From SZUA-430 sp964647355 (GTDB taxonomy: Bacteria > Pseudomonadota > Alphaproteobacteria > Micropepsales > Micropepsaceae), in contig CAZYGK010000137.1 of NCBI GenBank assembly GCA_964647355.1, positions 1 through 8,139 on the forward strand: a DNA stretch of 8,139 nucleotides, read 5' to 3'. The notes beneath the pieces are model-generated. The model worked only from the letters and a program-made list of their open reading frames with translations. It was not told where the DNA came from and did not search any database. Below, one piece after another: positions 1 through 6,034 of the stretch; the stretch's first letter is position 1; each line of letters starts with the position of its first letter. The position numbers were made by a program, and so were the translations under genes.

Positions 1-56
1 TTTTCTTTAGACGCGGGATGTTCTGCGCGTCGGCTCACACACGGGTTCAATACAAG

Positions 57-1088
57 ATGACAAGTTACAACGTCAGACTGACGCGCTGGGTGGCCGCGGC
101 AGTCTTCGCAACGGCAGCCTTCGCTCTGCCGCAAAGCGCCCAAGCCGCCGGCACGGTTGCCGGCACCACGGTGACGAACACCGCGACCGTCAACTTCGAC
201 GTCAGCGGCGTGCCGCAGACGGCGGTGCAGGGCACCGCGACCTTCGTGGTCGACGACAAGGTCAACCTGACCGTCACGAACAACGCGGGCGCGACCGTCG
301 TTCCGGGCTCGACCGATCAAGTTCTGGCCTTCACGCTGCAGAACACCGGCAACAAGACGCACGGTTACTCGCTGGCCGCTTCTCTCGGCGGCGGTATCAC
401 GATGAACAACGTCCGCATCTATCGCGACGTGAACGGTGACGGCAATCTCGACGGCGGCGACACGCTCTATACGGGCGGCACGAACGTCGGCGACCTCGCG
501 CCGGACGCGACGATGCGCCTCTTGATCGTGTCCGACACTCCGGGCACGGCCACGAACGGTCAAGTCTCGAACTACAACCTCGTCGCAACGACGTTGAATG
601 CCGGCACCACGACGGTGACCGCCCATGACAACGCCATCGCCGACGACAAAGACACGCAGCAAGTCGTGTTCGCCGATGCGGCGGGCCCAGCGGATGCGGT
701 TCGCGACGGCCGCCACTCGGCGACTGGCACGTACACGGTCTCGACGGCGACGCTGACGGTCACGAAGACCTCGACGGTCGTCTCCGATCCGTTCAACGGT
801 GCGGTGAACCCGAAGCGCATTCCGGGTGCGGTGGTCCGCTACTCGATCGTGGTCACGAACACGGGCGCCGCGAACGCGACGAACGTCGTGGTCCGCGACG
901 GCATCCCGGCGAACACGACCTTCGTGGGCTCGTCGATCACGCTGAACGCCGTCGGTCAGACGGACGTCGGCGGCGACGACTCGGCCGACATGGGCGCGAC
1001 GAACCCGGGCGAAGTGACGGCGACTGTTGGCGCTCTCGCCAGCGGCGGCGGCACGGCGACCGTCACGTTCGACGTCACTGTGAACTAA
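57..1088 (+). CDS. Secreted DUF11-repeat surface protein (343 aa)
   Basis: This is probably a cell-surface or extracellular structural protein; no enzymatic motif is visible. An ATG at 18 is in frame, but starting at the ATG at 57 puts a canonical Sec signal peptide at the N-terminus: MTSYNVRLTR, a hydrophobic stretch at residues 11-24, then AQA before Ala31. The 13 extra residues of the longer form would bury it. No strong ribosome binding site is seen for either start. The mature protein is Thr/Val/Asn/Gly-rich, beta-type and cysteine-free. Residues 31-75 form a short beta motif (GTTVTNTATVNF) also found at the start of the downstream protein. Residues 124-132 read DVNGDGNLD, a dockerin-like calcium loop. 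Residues 232-343 are a DUF11 domain, with VTKTSTVV at its start, RYSIVVTNTGAANATNVVVRD in its core and TFDVTVN at the end. No C-terminal anchor or barrel follows. The next gene starts 38 bp downstream and also has DUF11, so the two are probably co-transcribed. Family assignment is solid; function is inferred. Confidence 0.85.
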   Translation: MTSYNVRLTRWVAAAVFATAAFALPQSAQAAGTVAGTTVTNTATVNFDVSGVPQTAVQGTATFVVDDKVNLTVTNNAGATVVPGSTDQVLAFTLQNTGNKTHGYSLAASLGGGITMNNVRIYRDVNGDGNLDGGDTLYTGGTNVGDLAPDATMRLLIVSDTPGTATNGQVSNYNLVATTLNAGTTTVTAHDNAIADDKDTQQVVFADAAGPADAVRDGRHSATGTYTVSTATLTVTKTSTVVSDPFNGAVNPKRIPGAVVRYSIVVTNTGAANATNVVVRDGIPANTTFVGSSITLNAVGQTDVGGDDSADMGATNPGEVTATVGALASGGGTATVTFDVTVN

Positions 1089-1112
1089 ATCAGTTCCCTG
1101 AACTGAACTAAA
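1081..1112 (+). repeat. Short direct repeat TGAACTAAA around an intergenic hairpin
   Basis: The nine bases TGAACTAAA occur at 1081-1089, spanning the stop codon of the first DUF11 gene, and again at 1104-1112. The two copies bracket the hairpin at 1090-1106, and TGAACT occurs once more at 1099-1104. The unit is short, so a local duplication is as likely as a functional site. Confidence 0.5.
1090..1106 (+). other. Intergenic hairpin between the two DUF11 genes
   Basis: TCAGTTC (1090-1096) and GAACTGA (1100-1106) are exact reverse complements separated by the loop CCT. The hairpin begins 2 bp after the stop of the first gene and ends 20 bp before the GTG start of the second. What follows is ACTAAAAGAG rather than a T-run, so it is not an intrinsic terminator. 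In an operon transcript it could stabilise the 3' end of the upstream message or adjust expression of the downstream gene. That role is inference; the symmetry is directly visible. Confidence 0.5.
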
Positions 1113-1126
1113 AGAGCAGTAGGGCC

Positions 1127-4100
1127 GTGGGCAAACACCTGACCTTCATCGGAATGGTGATGCTCGCGGCCCTCTCGTTTTGGGCGGCCCCGGCCGCCGC
1201 GGCGCCGACCGCACCCGGCACCAACATCTCCAACATTGCCGTCGTCGAATTCACCGCAGGCGGCGTCTCGCTGACCGAGTGGTCGAACGAAGAGAACTTC
1301 CTCGTCGGCACGAACAACATTCCGCCCGCCACCGATCTTCGCATCACGAAACGCTCGAGCCGCATCGTCGTCGGTATCGGCGAAGTCATCATGTACACGC
1401 TGCGCGTCGAGAACGTCGGCGACGACGCGAACAATGTCAGCGTCCAAGATCGTCTGCCGGCCGAGCTGCGCTTCCGCGAAACGGTACCCGCAAGCGGCAC
1501 GCTGAGCGAGTTCACGCCGGTCACGACCGACGGCAAGCTTTTGATCTTCAACATCGGCGCGCTGGCAAGCGGCGCCGCCATCGAGTTTGCCTACTACGCC
1601 GAAGTCGTCGCGGGCAGCGAATACGGCTTCTCGACGAACAAGGCCCAGGCGATCGACCAAGTCGCGAACCGCGCGTCGAACGTCGCGGTCGCGACCGTGC
1701 TCATCAAGCAGGACTTCTTCGCCGACGTCAGCTTCGTCGCCGGCCGCGTCTACGCGGGCGGCTGCGACGGCAAGGGCGCAGGCGTTGCCGGCATCCGCAT
1801 CTACACCGAAGACGGCACCGTGGTGACGACCGATCCGCTCGGCCGCTATCACATCGAAGGTATGAAGCCGGGCCTCCACGTCGTGCAGATCGACAAGTCG
1901 AGTCTGCCCGCGGGCCTAACACCCATTCAATGCCGGACGAACAGCCGCAACGGCGGCGACGGCGAAGCCCAATTCGTCGACACCCAAGGCGGCGCGCTCT
2001 GGCGCGCCGATTTCGCGTTGTCGGGAGCCGCCGCACCGCGCGCAGCGCCCACGGCCGTCGGTCAGGCCGTCGTCGACAACGGCAACTGGTCGCACGAGCG
2101 GTTGCAAAAATGGATCGAGACCGCGCCGGAGAAATTCGACTTCGTGGCGCCGGGCGAAGGCTTCTACCCGCCCTTGGGCAGCATCACGATCGTCGTCGCG
2201 CACCACCCGGACGAGAAGGTGGAACTGATGCTCGACGGCGAGCCCGTCTCCGCGCTGAACGTCGAAGGCACGGTGTTCAATTCGGCGAAGACGTGGGCCG
2301 CCACCCGCTGGCGCGGCGTCAACATCCGTCCCGGCGACAACGCGTTCATGGCGGTTGCCGTCAACAAGGCGGGCGCGAAGGGCGAGCGGGCAGGGCGCAC
2401 GGTCCACTTCTCGGGTCCGCCGGTCTCGGCCGCGGTCGACCCGAAGCGCTCGACGCTGATCGCCGACGGCAACTTGGCCCCGATCATCGCGATCAAGCTG
2501 ACCTCGGAAGGCAATCACCCCGCGCGCCCCGGCACGTTCGTCGACATCGACATCGCGGCCCCCTACCGCCGCCACCAAGTCGTCGCCGACCAGGCGCCGC
2601 TCTCCGGCATCGTGCCGTCGCGTTTCGTGGTGGGCGAGGGCGGTGTCGTTCTGGTTCCGCTCGCGCCGACGCTTCTGGCGGGCGAAGTGCGTCTCAGCAT
2701 GAAGCTCGGCGGCGAAGACAAGTTGATGAAGGCCTGGCTCTCGTCCGGCACGACATCGACGATGCTTGTCGCAATGGCCGAAGGCACGCTCGGCAAGAAC
2801 TGGATCGACGGCACGCCCGACGGCAAGGTCCCCGCGAACATGCGCGAAGACGTGTTCGCCGACGGCCGTGTCGCGTTCTTCTTCAAGAGCATGATCTTGG
2901 GCGATTGGCTGCTGAAGGCCGGCTACGATTCCGACCGCTCGGCCAAGGAACGCGCGAACGGCCTCTTCAAGGAGATCGAACCGCGCCGCTATTTCCCGGT
3001 CTACGGCGACGCCTCGAAAACCGAGTACGAGAACGACACGGCCGGCCCGCTGTTCGTGCACGTCGAACGCAAGAACCTGATGGTCCGCTACGGCGATTTC
3101 GACACCGCGATCTCGGGCGCCCAGATCGCACGCTACGAGCGCCGCCTGCACGGCATCCAAACGGCGTACCGCGGCGAGGAAGTGGGCTTCAAGGCTTTCG
3201 TCAGCAACACGGCGAACAAGTTCGTCAAGGATGAGATCAAGGGCAACGGCACGTCGGGCCTCTACCGCCTCTCGACGCACCCGATCCTGATCAACTCCGA
3301 ACGCATCCGTATCGAAGAGCGCGACCGCTTCCGCAACGGCGAAGTGCTGACCTCGCGCAGCCTCGTGCCGAACATCGACTACGAGATCGATTACGAGTAC
3401 GGCACGGTTTTCTTCAAGGAACCCGTGCAAAGTCAAAGCACGAACCTGAACCCGCTCGTTGTCGTCGTCGATTACGAAACCACCGGCACCGGCAAGAAGA
3501 GCCTGACTTACGGCGGCCGCGTCGCGGCCTACTCGTTCGGCGGCGATTTCGAAGTGGGCCTGACCGCGATCAACCAAGGCGCAAGCGGCGCGATCCCGGC
3601 GGGCGAAATGTATGCGATCGACGCGACCGCAACGCTCGCCGAGGGCACGGTCGCGCATGCCGAATTCGGCCGTTCGCGCGACGGGCCGAAAGGACCGGGC
3701 AAGGGCACCGCCTACGCACTCGAACTGTCGCATAACAGCAAGGCGTTCTCCGGACGCCTTTATGCGCGTGGTCAGGACGAGCAATTCGGCCTCGAGCAGT
3801 TGAACGGCGGCCTCTCCGGCACGCGCGAATACGGCGTCGAAGGCAAGGCGCGTCTCGACGACGTCGCGAAGGGCCTGGGCGCGGAAGTGAAAGCCTACCA
3901 CCGCGAAAGCGACCAAATCTCGGGCGCCCGCGACTTCGCCGAGTTCATGGTCAGCTGGACGTCGGAGGATGCCGAACTCGCGCTCGGCGCGCGGCGCGTG
4001 AAGGACGGCACGGGCGGCAGCGACGCCGTCACCGATCAGATCCTGGCGCGCGCGATCTACCGCGTCTCGGATCGCCTCAGCGTGCGCGTCAGCCAAGAAC

Positions 4101-5203
4101 TGGCGATCAGCGGCCGCGACCACAATCCGGACTTCCCGACCCGCACGACGTTCGGCGCCGACTTCAAAGTCACCGACACGCTGAACTTCGTCGCCGCGCA
4201 CGAGATCATCGACGGCCCGACCGACCGCGGCAGCGTCACGCGCGCGGGCTTCGAGGGCGCGTTCTGGACCGGCGGCCGCGTGCGCACCACGGCCCAACGC
4301 GACCTGAACGACACGTCCGAGCGCGTCTTCGCGAACGTGGGTCTCTCGCAGGATTGGCAGATCGAGGAAGGCTGGTCGATGTCGGCCAGCGTCGACCGTC
4401 AGCAGCGCGTCTACGGCACCGGCGAAGACAATGGCGGGCTCGCAGGCGCCGGCGACCGCGAAAGCTACACCGCGATTTCGATCGGCACCGCCGTCGACAC
4501 GAATATCGGCAAGGTGACCGCGCGCGTCGAAACCCGCCTCGGCTCCGACGAGCGCTGGAACGTCGCGATCGGCCACTACCTCTCGCCCTACGACAGCCTG
4601 AGCTTCGCGAACAATTTCCGCTTTATGTACGAAGACCCGGAAACCGGCGGCGACGTCACGACCGCGATGATGCAGCTCGGCGTCGCCTACCGCCCGGTCG
4701 ACGGCGCCCTGATCCTGAACCGGCTCGACTTCGGCTACGAATCCGATCCGCGCGCCGAGGCGGCAAGCGGCATCGCGCGCAACACCTGGAAGATCGTCGA
4801 CAACGCGCTGATCAACGTGCAGCCGTCGAGCGACTTCGAAGTCTCGATCATGCTGGGCGTGAAATACGCCGCCGACGAGGTCATGGGCAAACGCCACCAC
4901 ACGTTCATGACCATGTCGGGCCTCGAAGCGCGCTACGACATCACCGAAGAGATCGACGTCGGCCTGCGCGGCAGCTCGCTCGCCAACTGGTCGTCCGGCA
5001 CGCTGCAATACGCCTTCGGCCCCTCGATCGGCTACGCGTTCTCGGATGCCGTTTGGGTGAGCGCGGGCTACAACGTCGTCGGCTACGAAGACGACGACTT
5101 CACCGCCGCCGGCTACACCAGCTCAGGCATCTTCACCCAATTCCGCGCCAGACTCGACTCCTCCGACGCCGAAGAAGCCGCCAAGTGGTTCGTCGAGAAC
5201 TGA
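1127..5203 (+). CDS. Large DUF11 protein with C-terminal outer-membrane beta-barrel-like region (1358 aa)
   Basis: A probable outer-membrane surface protein or export/assembly partner of the preceding DUF11 protein. The GTG start gives a full signal peptide (K3, H4, hydrophobic 5-21, cleavage near 25-26). A start at Met10 would lose the charged end. AAAGAG at 1111-1116 is a possible RBS. In order: a beta motif shared with the upstream protein (29-60); DUF11 (about 69-195, with YTLRVENVGDDANNVSVQDRL); a carboxypeptidase-regulatory or SdrD-B-like domain (200-265, with TTDPLGRYHIEGMKPG); Ig-like segments (about 338-430 and 443-530); a region with YFPVYGDASKTEYEND (622-637) and RYGDFDTAISGAQIARYERRL (654-673 plus); then NIDYEIDYEYGTVFF (749-763), a motif seen in large outer-membrane proteins such as SprA. 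Residues about 790-1348 alternate polar and hydrophobic residues with many aromatics and Gly/Asp turns, as in a barrel. The only two cysteines are C213 and C269. A polar tail follows the last strand. Domain calls are from motifs; substrate is unknown. Confidence 0.85.
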   Translation: MGKHLTFIGMVMLAALSFWAAPAAAAPTAPGTNISNIAVVEFTAGGVSLTEWSNEENFLVGTNNIPPATDLRITKRSSRIVVGIGEVIMYTLRVENVGDDANNVSVQDRLPAELRFRETVPASGTLSEFTPVTTDGKLLIFNIGALASGAAIEFAYYAEVVAGSEYGFSTNKAQAIDQVANRASNVAVATVLIKQDFFADVSFVAGRVYAGGCDGKGAGVAGIRIYTEDGTVVTTDPLGRYHIEGMKPGLHVVQIDKSSLPAGLTPIQCRTNSRNGGDGEAQFVDTQGGALWRADFALSGAAAPRAAPTAVGQAVVDNGNWSHERLQKWIETAPEKFDFVAPGEGFYPPLGSITIVVAHHPDEKVELMLDGEPVSALNVEGTVFNSAKTWAATRWRGVNIRPGDNAFMAVAVNKAGAKGERAGRTVHFSGPPVSAAVDPKRSTLIADGNLAPIIAIKLTSEGNHPARPGTFVDIDIAAPYRRHQVVADQAPLSGIVPSRFVVGEGGVVLVPLAPTLLAGEVRLSMKLGGEDKLMKAWLSSGTTSTMLVAMAEGTLGKNWIDGTPDGKVPANMREDVFADGRVAFFFKSMILGDWLLKAGYDSDRSAKERANGLFKEIEPRRYFPVYGDASKTEYENDTAGPLFVHVERKNLMVRYGDFDTAISGAQIARYERRLHGIQTAYRGEEVGFKAFVSNTANKFVKDEIKGNGTSGLYRLSTHPILINSERIRIEERDRFRNGEVLTSRSLVPNIDYEIDYEYGTVFFKEPVQSQSTNLNPLVVVVDYETTGTGKKSLTYGGRVAAYSFGGDFEVGLTAINQGASGAIPAGEMYAIDATATLAEGTVAHAEFGRSRDGPKGPGKGTAYALELSHNSKAFSGRLYARGQDEQFGLEQLNGGLSGTREYGVEGKARLDDVAKGLGAEVKAYHRESDQISGARDFAEFMVSWTSEDAELALGARRVKDGTGGSDAVTDQILARAIYRVSDRLSVRVSQELAISGRDHNPDFPTRTTFGADFKVTDTLNFVAAHEIIDGPTDRGSVTRAGFEGAFWTGGRVRTTAQRDLNDTSERVFANVGLSQDWQIEEGWSMSASVDRQQRVYGTGEDNGGLAGAGDRESYTAISIGTAVDTNIGKVTARVETRLGSDERWNVAIGHYLSPYDSLSFANNFRFMYEDPETGGDVTTAMMQLGVAYRPVDGALILNRLDFGYESDPRAEAASGIARNTWKIVDNALINVQPSSDFEVSIMLGVKYAADEVMGKRHHTFMTMSGLEARYDITEEIDVGLRGSSLANWSSGTLQYAFGPSIGYAFSDAVWVSAGYNVVGYEDDDFTAAGYTSSGIFTQFRARLDSSDAEEAAKWFVEN

Positions 5204-5206
5204 CGC

Positions 5207-5305
5207 CCTGGGACCGCGGGCGGCCCCGCCCGCTCTTGCTGACTCGCCAAGGCCGATGCGTTGGAAGGGTCGTCAAGAGCGGGCGAGGCCGCCCGCGGTC
5301 CCAGG
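5207..5305. repeat. REPIN copy 1 (99 bp, inverted REP pair)
   Basis: Arms at 5207-5238 and 5274-5305 are 32 bases each and reverse-complementary except at one position (C5226 opposite the right arm's A5286). Each arm begins or ends with CCTGGGACC or its complement. Each contains its own REP palindrome: GCGGGCGG-CC-CCGCCCGC in the left arm, and a 7-bp stem GCGGGCG/CGCCCGC with a 4-base loop in the right arm. The stem can continue with GAC (5241-5243) against GTC (5269-5271), and CCAA (5247-5250) can pair with TTGG (5261-5264). It starts 3 bp after the stop of the large DUF11 gene and overlaps the 3' end of the RAYT. It could act as a strong hairpin between two convergent transcripts. Confidence 0.92.
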
Positions 5306-5869
5306 ACGTCCGTGCCATGACGACGAGTATCGCCAATCGTCCGGCCTCTTGCACAATCCTGCCTTGACCGGATTTGCCGCAAAGTACGCAACGACATTCG
5401 CGTAGTGGGCCTCGTCGCGGATGGCGCGATCGAAATACTCGGGCGCCCAGAACGTACCGCACCGGCCGAGCACTACGTTCGCCTTTCGAGAGGTGTACGA
5501 CTTCCAAACCTGTGTGATTTGTGAAAGCGTCCACTGGCCAACCGGTGTGATCAACGCGTGCACGTGGTTTGGCATGATCACCCACGCCTGCAAGCGATAG
5601 CGAACGTTGTCGAACTGGAGCAGCGACTCCTCGACGATGTCCGCGATCTTGGGATTTCGCAGCGCTAACGAGCCATGGCCACGATCAAGCGCGAGTTCGA
5701 TGCGCTTGCGCCGTTCCGTTTGCGCCGCCCCCGGGGGCATCGCCTCCAGCTCTTCGCGCCATTGATCGAGCACCGTACGTGGCAAGCTGTCGGCCAATCT
5801 GAACGTGATCGACTGCGGAATCTCGCCCAACTCCCAATGCGGCAAGTATCCACGCGAATGCCACGGCAA
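5273..5869 (-). CDS. rayT: REP-associated tyrosine transposase (RAYT, TnpA_REP / Y1 family)
   Basis: A Y1 single-strand DNA endonuclease expected to nick REP/REPIN hairpins through a 5'-phosphotyrosine intermediate. The chosen start is TTG at 5869-5867, with GGAG 8 bases upstream, giving a 198-aa protein beginning PWHSRGYLPHW, as RAYTs usually begin (RGYLPH then ITFRLADSLP). The frame stays open upstream to an ATG at 5977, but those codons run through the second REPIN and are unlikely to be used. The HUH motif is MPNHVHALI (H102, H104). Further on come FDRAIRDEAHY and VAYFAANPVKAGL. Tyr162 in that segment aligns with the position I recall as the nucleophile of the E. coli protein (Y115, in DYIYINPVK). 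Residues DDWRYSS near the end are also typical. The last nine codons (PGTAGGLARS less its first Pro) and the stop come from REPIN copy 1. All catalytic residues are present, so it is probably active. Confidence 0.88.
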   Translation of the reverse strand: MPWHSRGYLPHWELGEIPQSITFRLADSLPRTVLDQWREELEAMPPGAAQTERRKRIELALDRGHGSLALRNPKIADIVEESLLQFDNVRYRLQAWVIMPNHVHALITPVGQWTLSQITQVWKSYTSRKANVVLGRCGTFWAPEYFDRAIRDEAHYANVVAYFAANPVKAGLCKRPDDWRYSSSWHGRPGTAGGLARS

Positions 5870-5877
5870 CGGTCCGT

Positions 5878-5881
5878 CTCC
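5878..5881 (-). promoter_or_regulatory. Ribosome binding site deciding the RAYT TTG start
   Basis: On the minus strand, GGAG (5881 to 5878) is followed by eight bases, ACGGACCG, and then the TTG at 5869. This spacing is ideal, and the resulting N-terminus matches other RAYTs. No comparable site precedes the upstream ATG at 5977, which lies inside the REPIN hairpin. Also upstream, 5886-5893 is the perfect 8-bp palindrome TCTCGAGA; no convincing -35/-10 pair was found. Confidence 0.55.
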
Positions 5882-5933
5882 ACTTTCTCGAGAGACTCTG
5901 TTCCGTCTGTAGGGCAGAAAGATGGCAATGGCC

Positions 5934-6032
5934 CCTGGGACCGCGGGCGGCCCCGCCCGCTCTTGCTGACTCGCCAAGGCCGATGCGTTTGAAGGGTCGT
6001 CAAGAGCGGGCGAGGCCGCCCGCGGTCCCAGG
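5934..6032. repeat. REPIN copy 2 (99 bp, inverted REP pair)
   Basis: Identical to copy 1 except T5990 in place of G5263. Arms are 5934-5965 and 6001-6032, with the same one-base mismatch between them and the same orientation of the central loop. The changed base breaks the inner TTGG that pairs with CCAA in copy 1. It begins 64 bp upstream of the RAYT TTG start and ends 2 bp from the zntB stop. A transcript running from zntB towards the RAYT would pass through this hairpin, which could terminate it or insulate the RAYT. Confidence 0.92.
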
Positions 6033-6034
6033 AC

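Larger units (their letters stand above)
5207..6032. mobile_element. REPIN-RAYT-REPIN locus
   Basis: A RAYT gene on the minus strand lies between two nearly identical 99-bp REPINs in the same orientation. Taking one flanking base on the left and two on the right, the direct repeats are 5206-5307 and 5933-6034, with a single mismatch (G5263 versus T5990). In established REP biology, RAYTs are domesticated or vertically inherited relatives of the IS200/IS605 Y1 transposases, and they bind and cleave REP hairpins, usually sitting next to them. No target-site duplication or second transposase is visible. GC in 5461-5700 is about 57% by hand count, below neighbouring genes, which fits a different origin for this segment. 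Confidence 0.85.

Noticed and set aside
18..56. ATG at 18 as the start of the first DUF11 gene
   Set aside because: It adds 13 residues in front of a well-formed signal peptide that starts at the ATG at 57; no ribosome binding site favours it.
1090..1106. Intrinsic terminator between the DUF11 genes
   Set aside because: The stem is only 7 bp with moderate GC and is followed by ACTAAAAGAG, not a T-run.
1180..3234. Long plus-strand frame inside the large DUF11 gene
   Set aside because: Extremely Arg-rich low-complexity product in the wrong frame of a well-supported gene; a composition artefact.
1916..5008. Open frame of about 1030 codons on the minus strand opposite the large DUF11 gene
   Set aside because: The translation is Ala/Arg/Val/Asp-rich with no recognisable domain, as expected antisense to GC-rich coding DNA; the plus-strand frame has clear domains and a signal peptide.
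5133..5585. Alternative minus-strand frame overlapping the RAYT and REPIN 1
   Set aside because: Its product runs through the repeat (SGRGRPRSQ-type peptide) and the antisense of the DUF11 gene, with no RAYT motifs beyond the short frame overlap; a shadow.
5727..5738. Perfect 12-bp palindrome GCCCCCGGGGGC
   Set aside because: It lies within the RAYT coding sequence (the MPPGAA region) and is explained by GC-rich Pro/Gly codons; nothing else supports a site.
5207..6032. CRISPR array
   Set aside because: Only two repeat units, each 99 bp and palindromic, separated by a transposase gene; no regular spacers and no cas genes.
5207..6032. Ordinary IS200/IS605 insertion sequence
   Set aside because: The protein has the RAYT-type N-terminus and conserved C-terminal region, and the flanks are REP doublets rather than single subterminal IS hairpins; no TnpB is present.
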